Shown here piece after piece: positions 38,801 to 49,670 of a DNA stretch of 64,000 nucleotides; position 1 is the first letter of the stretch, and the number at the start of each line of letters is the position of its first letter. The notes beneath the pieces are model-generated. The model had not been told where the DNA came from, searched no databases, and was given only the letters and a program-made list of their open reading frames with translations. This DNA comes from Anisus vortex. Lineage: Eukaryota; Mollusca; Gastropoda; Planorbidae. The position numbers were made by a program, and so were the translations under genes. The stretch is from the NCBI GenBank assembly GCA_949126835.1, contig OX421498.1, positions 29,555,581 through 29,619,580 of the forward strand, written 5' to 3'.

Positions 38801-41800
38801 GAAATACAAACTACATGTTCCAGTTAAGTTATTTGTACCTTTACACAATGAAATACAAACTACATGTTCCAGTTAAGTTATTTGTACCTTTACACAATGA
38901 AATACAAACTACATGTTCCAGTTAAGTTATTTGTACCTTTACACAATGAAATACAAACTACATGTTCCAGTTAAGTTATTTGTACCTTTACACAATGAAA
39001 TACAAACTACATGTTCCAGTTAAGTTATTTGTACCTTTACTCAATGAAATACAAACTACATGTTCCAGTTAAGTTATTTGTACCTTTACACAATGAAATA
39101 CAAACTACATGTTCCAGTTAAGTTATTTGTACCTTTACACAATGAAATACAAACTACATGTTCCAGTTAAGTTATTTGTACCTTTACACAATGAAATACA
39201 AACTACATGTTCCAGTTAAGTTATTTGTACCTTTACACAATGAAATACAAACTACATGTTCCAGTTAAGTTATTTGTACCTTTACACAATGAAATACAAA
39301 CTACATGTTCCAGTTAAGTTATTTGTACCTTTACACAATGAAATACAAACTACATGTTCCAGTTAAGTTATTTGTACCTTTACACAATGAAATACAAACT
39401 ACATGTTCCAGTTAAGTTATTTGTACCTTTACACAATGAAATACAAACTACATGTTCCAGTTAAGTTATTTGTACCTTTACACAATGAAATACAAACTAC
39501 ATGTTCCAGTTAAGTTATTTGTACCTTTACACAATGAAATACAAACTACATGTTCCAGTTAAGTTATTTGTACCTTTACACAATGAAATACAAACTACAT
39601 GTTCCAGTTAAGTTATTTGTACCTTTACACAATGAAATACAAACTACATGTTCCAGTTAAGTTATTTGTACCTTTACACAATGAAATACAAACTACATGT
39701 TCCAGTTAAGTTATTTGTACCTTTACACAATGAAATACAAACTACATGTTCCAGTTAAGTTATTTGTACCTTTACACAATGAAATACAAACTACATGTTC
39801 CAGTTAAGTTATTTGTACCTTTACACAATGAAATACAAACTACATGTTCCAGTTAAGTTATTTGTACCTTTACACAATGAAATACAAACTACATGTTCCA
39901 GTTAAGTTATTTGTACCTTTACACAATGAAATACAAACTACATGTTCCAGTTAAGTTATTTGTACCTTTACACAATGAAATACAAACTACATGTTCCAGT
40001 TAAGTTATTTGTACCTTTACACAATGAAATACAAACTACATGTTCCAGTTAAGTTATTTGTACCTTTACACAATGAAATACAAACTACATGTTCCAGTTA
40101 AGTTATTTGTACCTTTACACAATGAAATACAAACTACATGTTCCAGTTAAGTTATTTGTACCTTTACACAATGAAATACAAACTACATGTTCCAGTTAAG
40201 TTATTTGTACCTTTACACAATGAAATACAAACTACATGTTCCAGTTAAGTTATTTGTACCTTTACACAATGAAATACAAACTACATGTTCCAGTTAAGTT
40301 ATTTGTACCTTTACACAATGAAATACAAACTACATGTTCCAGTTAAGTTATTTGTACCTTTACACAATGAAATACAAACTACATGTTCCAGTTAAGTTAT
40401 TTGTACCTTTACACAATGAAATACAAACTACATGTTCCAGTTAAGTTATTTGTACCTTTACACAATGAAATACAAACTACATGTTCCAGTTAAGTTATTT
40501 GTACCTTTACACAATGAAATACAAACTACATGTTCCAGTTAAGTTATTTGTACCTTTACACAATGAAATACAAACTACATGTTCCAGTTAAGTTATTTGT
40601 ACCTTTACACAATGAAATACAAACTACATGTTCCAGTTAAGTTATTTGTACCTTTACACAATGAAATACAAACTACATGTTCCAGTTAAGTTATTTGTAC
40701 CTTTACACAATGAAATACAAACTACATGTTCCAGTTAAGTTATTTGTACCTTTACACAATGAAATACAAACTACATGTTCCAGTTAAGTTATTTGTACCT
40801 TTACACAATGAAATACAAACTACATGTTCCAGTTAAGTTATTTGTACCTTTACACAATGAAATACAAACTACATGTTCCAGTTAAGTTATTTGTACCTTT
40901 ACACAATGAAATACAAACTACATGTTCCAGTTAAGTTATTCGTACCTTTACACAATGAAATACAAACTACATGTTCCAGTTAAGTTATTTGTACCTTTAC
41001 ACAATGAAATACAAACTACATGTTCCAGTTAAGTTATTTGTACCTTTACACAATGAAATACAAACTACATGTTCCAGTTAAGTTATTTGTACCTTTACAC
41101 AATGAAATACAAACTACATGTTCCAGTTAAGTTATTTGTACCTTTACACAATGAAATACAAACTACATGTTCCAGTTAAGTTATTTGTACCTTTACACAA
41201 TGAAATACAAACTACATGTTCCAGTTAAGTTATTTGTACCTTTACACAATGAAATACAAACTACATGTTCCAGTTAAGTTATTTGTACCTTTACACAATG
41301 AAATACAAACTACATGTTCCAGTTAAGTTATTTGTACCTTTACACAATGAAATACAAACTACATGTTCCAGTTAAGTTATTTGTACCTTTACACAATGAA
41401 ATACAAACTACATGTTCCAGTTAAGTTATTTGTACCTTTACACAATGAAATACAAACTACATGTTCCAGTTAAGTTATTTGTACCTTTACACAATGAAAT
41501 ACAAACTACATGTTCCAGTTAAGTTATTTGTACCTTTACACAATGAAATACAAACTACATGTTCCAGTTAAGTTATTTGTACCTTTACACAATGAAATAC
41601 AAACTACATGTTCCAGTTAAGTTATTTGTACCTTTACACAATGAAATACAAACTACATGTTCCAGTTAAGTTATTTGTACCTTTACACAATGAAATACAA
41701 ACTACATGTTCCAGTTAAGTTATTTGTACCTTTACACAATGAAATACAAACTACATGTTCCAGTTAAGTTATTTGTACCTTTACACAATGAAATACAAAC

Positions 41801-44800
41801 TACATGTTCCAGTTAAGTTATTTGTACCTTTACACAATGAAATACAAACTACATGTTCCAGTTAAGTTATTTGTACCTTTACACAATGAAATACAAACTA
41901 CATGTTCCAGTTAAGTTATTTGTACCTTTACACAATGAAATACATCTCTAATTTTATTTTTCACTTGACTTTTAGCCTTTGAGGATTCTGCCAAACAGAG
42001 TGCTGCCCTTAAGATGAAAAAAACAAACAGATCAAAAGTTTCATCTGCAAAAAAACAAAGAAATGTGCAGGCATCTAAGAAACGAATGGTGGATGTAGAC
42101 TATGACTCAGATGACCTGGTGTCGTGTCGAGTCACGCAGCCTCTGGTTTTGAATGTGCACGAGCGGCTGGGGAAATCCCAGCCACAGTCCACAAGTCCGC
42201 TAAAGTCTGTTGGCCGCAATGCAACAAGTCCGCTAAAGTCTGTTGGCCGTAATGCAACAAGTCCGCTAAAGTCTGCTGGCCATAATGCTGGGCTGGTCAG
42301 CCTGTCCAAAAGAGTTGTGTCCGTTGAGGCCAAGAAGGAGGTAGATGTGAAGCCAGTGAGATCAAAAAAAGGGAAAGAGCCAAACCCTGTAGCAGAAATC
42401 AAAGTGAAGACATTGGAGGAAATCAAGCAGGAAAAATTGAGGAAACTAGCATCAGAGATACAGCAAGGTTGGTCACAGTGTTTTTTTTTTACTCATCTTA
42501 CATTTTTCCTATATAAATGTCTTTTGAGTGGTTGATTTTGAAACATCAGAAAGCAAATTATTTTTTTGGGCTTTGTAAATCTCCCTTTTTATACTATCAT
42601 CGACTATCAGACTGGTAAAGCAAGAGTATTAGTTGCCACCGCTTACAAGCACACACCCACCCCAACCTTATTTTCTCAAACAGGTGTCTGGAAAAACTCC
42701 CTCTGTATAAATAAAAGGATTAAACATTCAGGATAGCAATTCATTGCCCTGTCAAATGTAATTCCTGAAAAATGTGTGTTCTTACTTTCTCCACTTACAG
42801 ATAGTCTAGATGCATCTCCCGTAAAGCAAACTACACCTTTATCATCAACTGTTTCATCAGAAGAGAAAGATATTGTAAAAAAGCGTGTGGTTTTGTTAAC
42901 AGAAGGTACGTTGCCTGAATATATATTTTTTCATACAGACAGTAGTGTCAATGGGGTTTTTGTCTTGCCCATTCAACAATAATCAGTTTGTTAAAATCGT
43001 ATGTTTGCTTTATTTTTCATGAGAGTAATTTTTACCTTCTTCTTCTACTGTCTTAATTCGACAGACTCAGCAACACTTTTAATTATAATAAATGAAGGAA
43101 CACTCCTCTGCAGCACATTATATTTAATCACATCTAACATCATCATCATCTGTCCTTTGGGTTCCTTGTGGAACATAGGGCCTCTGTCGAAGAACGCCAC
43201 TCTTCACGGTCTCTTCCTAGTCGCTTCAATTCTTCCCAGCTCTTTCCAGTTCTTTCAGTTTCATCCAGTATGCTTCGTCTCCATGTTCGCTTGGGTCTTC
43301 CTCTATGCCGTTTACCCTGGGGATTCCACTCTAAGGCCTGTCTAGCTCTGTTGTTGTTATCTTTCCTGAGGGTGTGTCCAATCCATCTCCACTTCCTTTC
43401 CATGATTTGTTGTTCTACTGTTCTTTGTCCACACCTCTCCCACAGCTTGGAGTTTTCTACCTTGTCGAACCATTTTATTTTCAGTATATTTCTTAGGCAT
43501 CTGTTAACAAAGGTCTGGAGTCTATTGTTAGTTTTCTCTGTCGTTCGCCATGTTTTGGACCCATAAAGTAGGACCGTTTTAATGTTTGTGTTAAAGATCC
43601 TTACTTTAGTTTTGACAGAGATGTATGTAGATCTCCAGACCTGTTTCAAGTTGGCAAAGGCTTGTCGCGCCAGGTTTATTTGACGTTCGATGATCTAACA
43701 TAACTCCAATGAAATAATATTACAAGTCCAAGAATATGATAATTCCTCTTTTTTTTTTTTCGTTTTTTAGAAAAATTATTCTATGAGCTATTTATGAGTT
43801 TTAAAAATACTGAAAAATTCACAAATACATTTTTTACTTTGGGCTCGGCGCACAATATGCTCTACCTATTTTTAATGTCTCTTAAACAACCATAAGAGCC
43901 CACAGGCTCATACATTCTGGGTTAAGGTGTAAAGGGGTCACACCAAGACCCTGTCCAGGACATGCCAGCCACCCTATTGCGTGGGACATAACATAGGGTA
44001 TGGTCTCCACAGTCACACTTTTCTCCCCTGCGAAAATCCCCTCAGATCATTAACATGGTGACATTGCTCGATTACCTGCACTGTCGTCATTCAGGACCAG
44101 GCTTGGCGAGACGGATAGTTGTGCACAATATTCTTCCTCTCTCCACTGAGTCTTGGTGGCTCTCGGTAGTGCCACCAAATCTTGAGCAAAAAAAAATACG
44201 CTGTCCCCCATGCATTAGCCCACTAGTATAATCTCAATGGTAGCGTATTAGTAGTTTACACCTTTCACCAGCTTTGAAGTTCATGTATACATTTTATGTA
44301 TAATGATTTCAGTTAATATCATCTTCATTTTACAGTAGTACATAATAATATATGTGAACAATTCTCTATCTACATGAAATGTATTGGCTTATTTTTATTT
44401 TTTTTTAGATTCTCAATCAAAGGAGGTTACCAACTCCAAATCTGATAAAAATCTGAAAAGATTGAAAAAATTTGCACAGAGGAAGAAAAACTTGATTCCT
44501 GATGAACCCAGTTTACCAGAGAATGAAAGAAATGTTTTGGCTTCAGGAATTATCAAACTAGAAAGTCCTTGTAAGTGAATATAATTGTTAAATTCTTTCT
44601 TGTTGTGATTCTTTGTAGGCTTTTATTACATATTAATTATAATATCAAGTTAATATCATCTTTCTTAACTTTTTTCAGCTCATTTAATTAAATAAACTAT
44701 TTTTAACAGCCCATGCCTTTTAATTACTACTACTTAAATACATTCAAATCAATATTGTAGTAGTAATAATCATTTTTGATTCATGCATTTCTTAAAATGA

Positions 44801-47800
44801 ATTTCCAGCTTCTACACAACTTCAATATTTTTCTTGTTTAACTGTGCTTCATTAAATCTTGTATTCAAATTATTTCTTCAATGAAGCGTCACGGTACACA
44901 TTTTAACCTCCATGCGCCTCTTATAATATGGCAAAATATACATCTTTTTTTTAAACTTCTTATGCCAATGTCTTTTTATGACTATGTATTCTTTTTTACT
45001 CCCTTAAATGAGCTTTCTCATTAAAATATAGTGATAATAATGAACATTTTAAAATCATTAATATTTATAATACAGGCTTAAAATAATGCAACAAAAAACA
45101 ATAGTCCCATAAAAAAATTTCTTTTTCTAGCAGCTGGTGTATCAGCTCAAGGCAACACAGAGCCAGATGACAGGACAGTAGAGGCTGGTAAGAAACATAA
45201 GCATAAACACAGGCAGAGAGATGCCAAGAAACCCAAGACAGAGCGTCAGATTTATGTTCCACCTGCAATGAAGAATGGTATGTGTTCACTTGTTTGCTCA
45301 ATAAATTACAAGATGCAAAACGTTTTTAGTTACAATTTCTTACAATTGTTATGGTTGTTTGTTTTTTAATGGTTTTAAAGTTAAATTTATTTACAAAAGC
45401 ACAAGAACAGATCACACTGGAACTTGGCCTGCCCTTATATAACTTTTAGATATATGAATGGGTTAACTGCCCTCATACTCTTTTTTATCTTCTTTTTATG
45501 TGTTACAGATGCTCATTCTAAACAGAAGTCTATTGCGTCTTAAGGTTTTCCCTTAGTTTTTTAGTCTAGTCTTGCATTTTTATTAGTGTTTTAAATGTTA
45601 AGTTGTAGGTTTTCCTGGTTTATTCAGGCTACCCATTCTTGGAAACGGATATGGTTTTTTGTTTAATTTTCTATACATTAGTATGATACAAAAATGATAA
45701 TTTCTCAAAATGTTTGTATGAGAAAGGATTGTGCTGCTGCATGTCTTTAAAAACAACAATTAAAGTGGATTGGCACATTTTTCAGCTGAGAGAAATCAAG
45801 AACCAGTTCAAACCATTGTCATTAAGAAAGAACCTGTGGCACCAACTGCACCACAGAGGAAAGAAAGACACCCAATGGCTGCAATCTGGGCTGCCGGTTT
45901 GTCCGTTTCATCCAAAGGGGCACACAAGCTAGACGTAAACAGAGGCGGTAATCTGCAGCCCCCAGTTGTGGAGAAAAGAGACATTAGGGAGAGAATTGGA
46001 TTAGGGAAAAGTTTGTCCTTAACCAAAACTGTTTCTCCTGCCAAGGACATAAAGGTACCTTCTAAAGTAAGTCTATACAGACTTTTATATTGTTTCGGCT
46101 AATTTATTCACTTTGTAAAGTAAAGTACCCGTCGGACCAAACTGATCAAGGGCTGGAGAAGCAGTGTTCACAAGTTTCTGTGGCCACGGCAAACAAGGGG
46201 ATGTGTGGCCAGCACAATGCCCAGCCGCCTTTACTTTACCCCAACTAATGTCAGGTACCCACCAGAGCTGGGTAGACTCAGGGACACCCTCAGGTCCTGG
46301 GAAAAAAATCCCGGCTTCACCAGGATTTGAACCCAGGACCTTCGGATCGGCCGTCGAACATGTTGCCGCTCAGTTACCGTGCCCCCAACTTATTGTACAT
46401 GCAGTAATTATTATTGCCCAGTAGAAGTTGTATTTAAGTGACTAGACTTTTTATTGTTCTATTATGACTGGGGTCCAGAAAAAAAATTGACAGATATTCT
46501 ATTTTAATAACAATATTAAAATAACACTAAGGACTAATTCTTTTATGTTATTGTTTAAAAAAACATTTCAGTTAGTTTCTTTTGCAATTACAATCAATGT
46601 ACATGATTTTTGAGTCCATAGTTTTATGTTTGTGACAAAAGTTTCCTTTTTTTTTCTCCCAGGCTACTGAAGCGTCAGATTCTACACAAGTTACAATCAA
46701 ATCTTTTTCTGAGATCATGTCTGAAAAGCGTCGCAGAAGGCTAGAGATGCTGTCCCAGAAGACAGGGCCAGAGAATCCATCGGCTAACCAGGTGACACCA
46801 CCCAGCTTTGTTGAAAGACCACAGTTGGCAGGTGCAGAGAGTAAACCTAAAGTGGCCATCAAGCCAATAGTGTTTGATCTGGGTGAGCATTCAGTAGTTG
46901 CATTGTACAGTATTGTTCAGTTAGTTTTCATTTCATTATTAGCATGATTGTTTGGAACAAGAAAGATATCTGCAGTTGAATATATTATAATGTAACTCAA
47001 AACAAGTTGTTGGTTTTAATTCATTCAGAATTTAGTTATTAGTTTATTTGGTGCTAGAAGGGCAGCTAATGGTTAGTCATTAAAATTTATTATGAAAACA
47101 ATCTGGTGGCAATTCAAAATAAACAGAAATAAGTTAATGTTAGTCAAATAATGAGCAAATTTAAAATCCTTATATTTCCTTTTTTTTCCAGTTAAAAATT
47201 CCTTAGACGATAGTAAACAAAGAGAAGACTTAATGGGAGATTTAGGACCATCAAGAACTACCTCACAAGCAAACAGACTTTTCCAGCAGGCATCTAAAGA
47301 AAATAATTCAGCCAGCTCATGTTCTGATCTTGAGCAGATTTCTCATAGGGACAAATTGAACTCTTCATCAAATGAGCTAAACAAAAAGAACCCGAAGCTG
47401 TTTAAAAGGAAGAAAAGTTTTGAATCGGCCGGCAACTCTGGCCAGCCAAAGACCTTTGATTCCAATGTTGATTCCTTGAAGACTTCTGCGCTAACCAGTT
47501 CTCAGGACACAGCCGCAGAACATCAGCACAGCTCCACACCTTCACATTCTCACAGAAACACTGTTTCCCTTCACACTCCTGCAAGTAGCAGGCTATCAAC
47601 ACAACCAGAGACTACAGTATCCACCACACTGGCCAGGCCAGCTTCAGGGACTGTGCATCACACACAAGATACATTTAGCAGTGGAGACCCTGAGTAAGTT
47701 TTTTTTTAATCTTAAGCCATTTTAGTAAACAGCATTGATTCATGATGACTGACATTTTAAAGGTTGTAAAGCATACAATTTTGGTTGTCAATTCTGTTCT

Positions 47801-48791
47801 TTACCAACAATTCAAACCCTAACATCTTTTGAATTTAGAAAATAATTAGTTTATTAATAATATGTATCTTTTGTCTGCAATTATATCGATGAGATTAGCT
47901 ATTTATCATTTAATAGCTTCTTCATTACTTGCTTTATCAGTTTTTTCATTGGCCTGATTACTTGCAGAAAAATGCTGTGGTTTTTATAGAAGTTGTGTGT
48001 ATGTGTGATCAAAGACTATAATAAGATGGACCGCTTGCTTTAATATTTCTGGTATTGGATGGCTCAAATATCTTCTTTTCATAATTTCCTATTGCACCAG
48101 GTCCTCTAGACTTCCGGTCTAGTAAATTGATAAGATTTTCTCAGTGGAAAATTAAAATTAAAATTGAAAGTTGTATACAGTGGAAGTCTTTAGGGAAGTT
48201 CTAGGAGTCATTAAAGAAAAAACAAGTGTTAAGCTCTAAAAATAGAGCAAGCGGTCCAGCTCATTATAGTCTTTGATGTGCACTGGAAAACTTGCTGACT
48301 TATTGAAGGCCGCACATGCACAAACTAACATTTCATCTCTAAAAATAGAGCAAGCGGTCCATCTTATTATAGCCTTGGTTGTAATTCACAGATAGCTTTA
48401 GGTTAAGGAAGTCTCTTTTTAAAATCAATGAGACTTTGTTTTACCTGTATATTAGTATAAAATGTCTTCAATAGAAATACCCTTGTTCTGCATCACATAC
48501 TCTTAATTAGTGTAATGACAAATATAGCAGAAGAATTCAAAGGCAGTTAATGGAGTTTATGTGCTGTAACATATTAGTTTCACTTTGCCTTTCATTCTCA
48601 TTCTAGATTTATCCTTTGCTTAATTTTTCATGTTCTTTCTTTCCAGACCTACAAAAAAGAAATCCCGATTATCTTTGGAGGACGAGTTCAATTTCTTCGA
48701 AGATGAAAACTACGACTACACTGGCGCTGTGAATGAAGATGTTGAACCTATTGATGATTTACTGCAAGATATAGACGACCTACTGTCTTGA
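26808..48791 (+). CDS. ZC3H11A: ZC3H11A-like CCCH zinc finger protein, complete
   Basis: Sixteen coding exons: 26808-26861, 27502-27621, 28482-28596, 28865-28957, 31323-31664, 32578-32667, 34354-34578, 34955-35014, 41976-42467, 42801-42905, 44409-44570, 45131-45277, 45786-46066, 46663-46882, 47192-47693, 48647-48791. They total 3153 nt, 1050 residues, all in phase with GT/AG junctions. Three CCCH fingers open the protein: C8-C16-C22-H26, C37-C45-C50-H54 and C66-C75-C80-H84, with CPFRH and CYWES wording as in ZC3H11A. The body is Ser/Lys/Glu-rich and disordered, with ZC3H11A-style short motifs (SVKARLG, HERLGKS, VKTLEEIKQEK, FSEIMSEKRRRR). The C-terminus is acidic (IDDLLQDIDDLLS). In vertebrates the protein is nuclear and linked to the TREX mRNA-export complex. 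Start choice: MSSLGDDCYFF aligns with the vertebrate start, and an acceptor at 26799 implies an upstream untranslated exon. Longer than the roughly 810-residue human protein. Confidence 0.9.
27130..27425. repeat. Terminal fragment of the TATATACTCGAGTATAAGTC repeat family
   Basis: Begins TATATACTCGAGTATAAGTC at 27135 and runs parallel to 29040-29290 (shared GGTTGTTATGATGTAGAATT), then diverges at about 27425. It supplies the left terminus of the family. Intron 1 of ZC3H11A. Confidence 0.65.
27812..27980. mobile_element. Short hAT MITE, 169 bp
   Basis: Termini CAGTGCCCTCACATG and GTGTGGGCTCTG are imperfect inverted repeats. The flanks GCCTCGAC (27804-27811) and GTCTCGAC (27981-27988) form an 8-bp duplication with one mismatch. 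It is GC-rich compared with its surroundings. Confidence 0.7.
29030..31245. mobile_element. Large inverted-repeat element copy 2, interrupted by a TTAA element
   Basis: Second copy of the family in 18510-22022, in intron 4 of ZC3H11A. Its left part repeats 27170-27420 and its right end carries GTGCGACTTATACTGGAG. It lacks the hAT and CR1-like insertions of copy 1 but contains the TTAA-flanked element 29442-30484. No coding capacity was recognised. Confidence 0.65.
29442..30484. mobile_element. TTAA-flanked (piggyBac-type) non-autonomous element
   Basis: 1043 bp between TTAA at 29438-29441 and 30485-30488. The same host repeat at about 18645 reads TAGCTTAAGATTTG without the insertion, showing a precise TTAA target. 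The left end has a hairpin built from ATGAGCCGGTACAATCGGC and GCCGATTCTACCGGCTCAT; the right end reads GGGAGCCAAAGAG. Confidence 0.75.
32737..33446. mobile_element. 710-bp element with 19-bp perfect terminal inverted repeats
   Basis: Left AATTGCAGACATGCCTACC and its exact complement at 33428-33446. Inside are several TTCCGCTTTTT words. The target duplication is unclear because the ends abut a palindromic CAATTG. The 93-codon open frame 32990-33271 has no recognisable domain. Intron 6 of ZC3H11A. Confidence 0.8.
33503..33775. repeat. 45-bp minisatellite, 6 units
   Basis: Direct repeats starting at 33506, 33551, 33596, 33641, 33686 and 33731, unit beginning AGAATTTATGAAGGAAGAAA. Because 45 is a multiple of three, the minus strand shows a spurious repeated open frame. 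Intron 6 of ZC3H11A. Confidence 0.95.
34040..34275 (+). repeat. tRNA-derived SINE, plus-strand copy
   Basis: Contains AAAGTGGCTGGGCATTTTGC, GCCATGGACATAGAAAC and GAAAAGGATACTT, matching the 3' half of the SINE family at 12440 and the complement of 46116-46215. It lies directly before exon 7 of ZC3H11A, ending about 80 bp upstream of that exon. Confidence 0.55.
35068..35517. repeat. Older, diverged 49-bp satellite array, about 9 units
   Basis: Units of 48-49 bp beginning TTCCAATTAAGTTATTGGAC with many differences between units. It shares TTTACACAATGAAATACAAA with the main array at 36231-41945 and is continuous with it once the inserted element 35521-36226 is removed. Confidence 0.9.
35521..36226. 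mobile_element. TTAA-flanked element inserted into the satellite
   Basis: 706 bp bounded by TTAA at 35517-35520 and 36227-36230. Termini CTCAATAGCTACCATG and CATGGTAGTTAAAGAG are imperfect inverted repeats. Near the right end GAGCCGCATTTTGCGGCTC forms a strong hairpin, matching the style of the other TTAA elements. Removing it with one TTAA restores an intact satellite unit. Confidence 0.85.
36231..41945. repeat. 49-bp satellite, about 116 near-identical units, in ZC3H11A intron 8
   Basis: Head-to-tail copies of a 49-bp unit beginning TTCCAGTTAAGTTATTTGTA and ending AAATACAAACTACATG, 5.7 kb with almost no variation. Rare unit variants occur: TTTATACC at 37361, 37802, 38047 and 38243; TACTCAATG at 38351 and 39037; TTCTAG at 36760; TTCGTACC near 40939. 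All are spaced by whole multiples of 49. The 49-bp length and in-unit TAA stops rule out coding. It ends 30 bp before the acceptor of exon 9 at 41976. Confidence 0.98.
42191..42289 (+). repeat. 33-nt coding triplication inside ZC3H11A exon 9
   Basis: Three tandem 33-nt units encode TSPLKSVGRNA, TSPLKSVGRNA and TSPLKSAGHNA. Each carries an S-P pair, a possible proline-directed phosphorylation site, followed by basic residues. The length preserves the frame. Confidence 0.9.
43141..43692 (-). pseudogene. RTE-like retrotransposon 3' fragment with 9-bp TSD
   Basis: Minus frame 43696-43146 encodes a reverse transcriptase C-terminus (RQINLARQAFANLKQVW, LYGSKTWRTT, RKWRWIGHTLRK, RGRPKRTWRRS, REEWRSSTEALC), ending in a GATGATGATG tail typical of RTE-type elements. 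Direct repeats ATCTAACAT flank it at 43132-43140 and 43693-43701. The frame is still open, so it is a recent 5'-truncated insertion in intron 10 of ZC3H11A. Confidence 0.88.
43900..44215. repeat. Unclassified GC-richer intronic repeat
   Basis: No coding frame. Composition and the GCCCACAGGCTC-type start stand out from the AT-rich intron 10 of ZC3H11A. A short word (CTGTCCCCCAT) is shared, inverted, with 7718-7730. Class unknown. Confidence 0.35.
45509..45543 (+). other. Possible alternative terminal exon of ZC3H11A
   Basis: A TGTGTTACAG acceptor at 45499-45508 precedes 35 nt that continue exon 12 in the correct phase and encode DAHSKQKSIAS followed by TAA. If used as a terminal exon it would give a protein ending about 400 residues early. 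No clear poly(A) signal follows closely, so this is tentative. Confidence 0.3.
46116..46386 (-). repeat. tRNA-derived SINE, best-preserved copy
   Basis: On the minus strand the head reads GGGGGCACGGTAACTGAGCG. The A-box is TAACTGAGCGG and the B-box is GGTTCAAATCC about 45 nt later, as in a tRNA-derived pol III promoter. The tail runs to GGTACTTTACTTTAC at 46130-46116. Related copies occur at 6149, 12440, 34040, 49928, 55500, 57355, 59250 and 61577. Intron 13 of ZC3H11A. Confidence 0.85.
48010..48378. repeat. Inverted/direct repeat cluster with AGCAAGCGGTCC motif
   Basis: CAAAGACTATAATAAGATGG followed by ACCGCTTGCT (48010-48037) is inverted at 48246-48275, giving a 266-bp MITE-like unit. A third copy of the right end (48340-48378) lies in direct orientation to the second, suggesting a partly deleted neighbour. 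Intron 15 of ZC3H11A. Confidence 0.75.
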
Positions 48792-49403
48792 TGATTTACT
48801 GCAAGATAAAAATCTATCTTCTGTCTTTAGTTTCAACAATTATTTTGTTTGGCTTGTTAATTGTATATCAGATTTTAATTTTTGTATGGTTGATTGTATG
48901 AAATGTTCAACTGAAAAACATTAGGAAACTGAAAAAAGTATTACCAAAGGAAAATCTGGGGCATTTAAAATTGATAACTTTAAGGATTTGCTGTTTGGAT
49001 ACCAGATTTATTTTGTTATCAGCCAGTAAAATTATTTTTTTTATTTCTGTTTTAAACAAATTGACAGATTTTCTAACATTATTTGGTAAACAGAGACATG
49101 GAACTATTGTTTGTTATTGGTATCAGACTCTATCTAAAGTTCAGGGTTAGAATATGGTTTATGGTTGAACTACCCGCAGTTCACTCAAAACAGAAAAAAA
49201 ATGTTGTCTCAATTATTTTTTTATGGAATGATTATCTTGTTCATGAATTTGTTGACTAACAGCACTTGTAAGAGCAAATGATGCAAAACTGTTTTCTTCT
49301 GTGTTTTCAGTATTTTGAGTTGCTACACAAAGATTTTTGAGATCCTAACACTTCTTTTTGTGTATGTGTTTTTGTGGTTGTCCACATTTGTTATCAATGA
49401 TAC

Positions 49404-49670
49404 ACATTAAATGTGTGAGCTAAGATTAGGAAATGAATTCTATTAGAACATTAAATGTGTGAGCTAAGATTAGGAAATGAATTCTATTAGAACATTAAAT
49501 GTGTGAGCTAAGATTAGGAAATGAATTCTATTAGAACATTAAATGTGTGAGCTAAGATTAGGAAATGAATTCTATTAGAACATTAAATGTGTGAGCTAAG
49601 ATTAGGAAATGAATTCTATTAGAACATTAAATGTGTGTGCCAAGATTAGGAAATGAATTCAATCAGAACA
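49404..49670. repeat. 44-bp minisatellite, 6 units, in the ZC3H11A 3' region
   Basis: Units start at 49404, 49448, 49492, 49536, 49580 and 49624 and begin ACATTAAATGTGTGAGCTAA. Only the last unit is diverged. It lies 610 nt after the stop codon, inside the likely 3' UTR. Confidence 0.93.

Noticed and set aside
36231..41945. CRISPR-like array
   Set aside because: The units are contiguous with no unique spacers, and the DNA is eukaryotic. It is a simple tandem satellite.
43168..43566. 132-codon plus-strand open frame
   Set aside because: Antisense shadow of the RTE polymerase fragment encoded on the minus strand.
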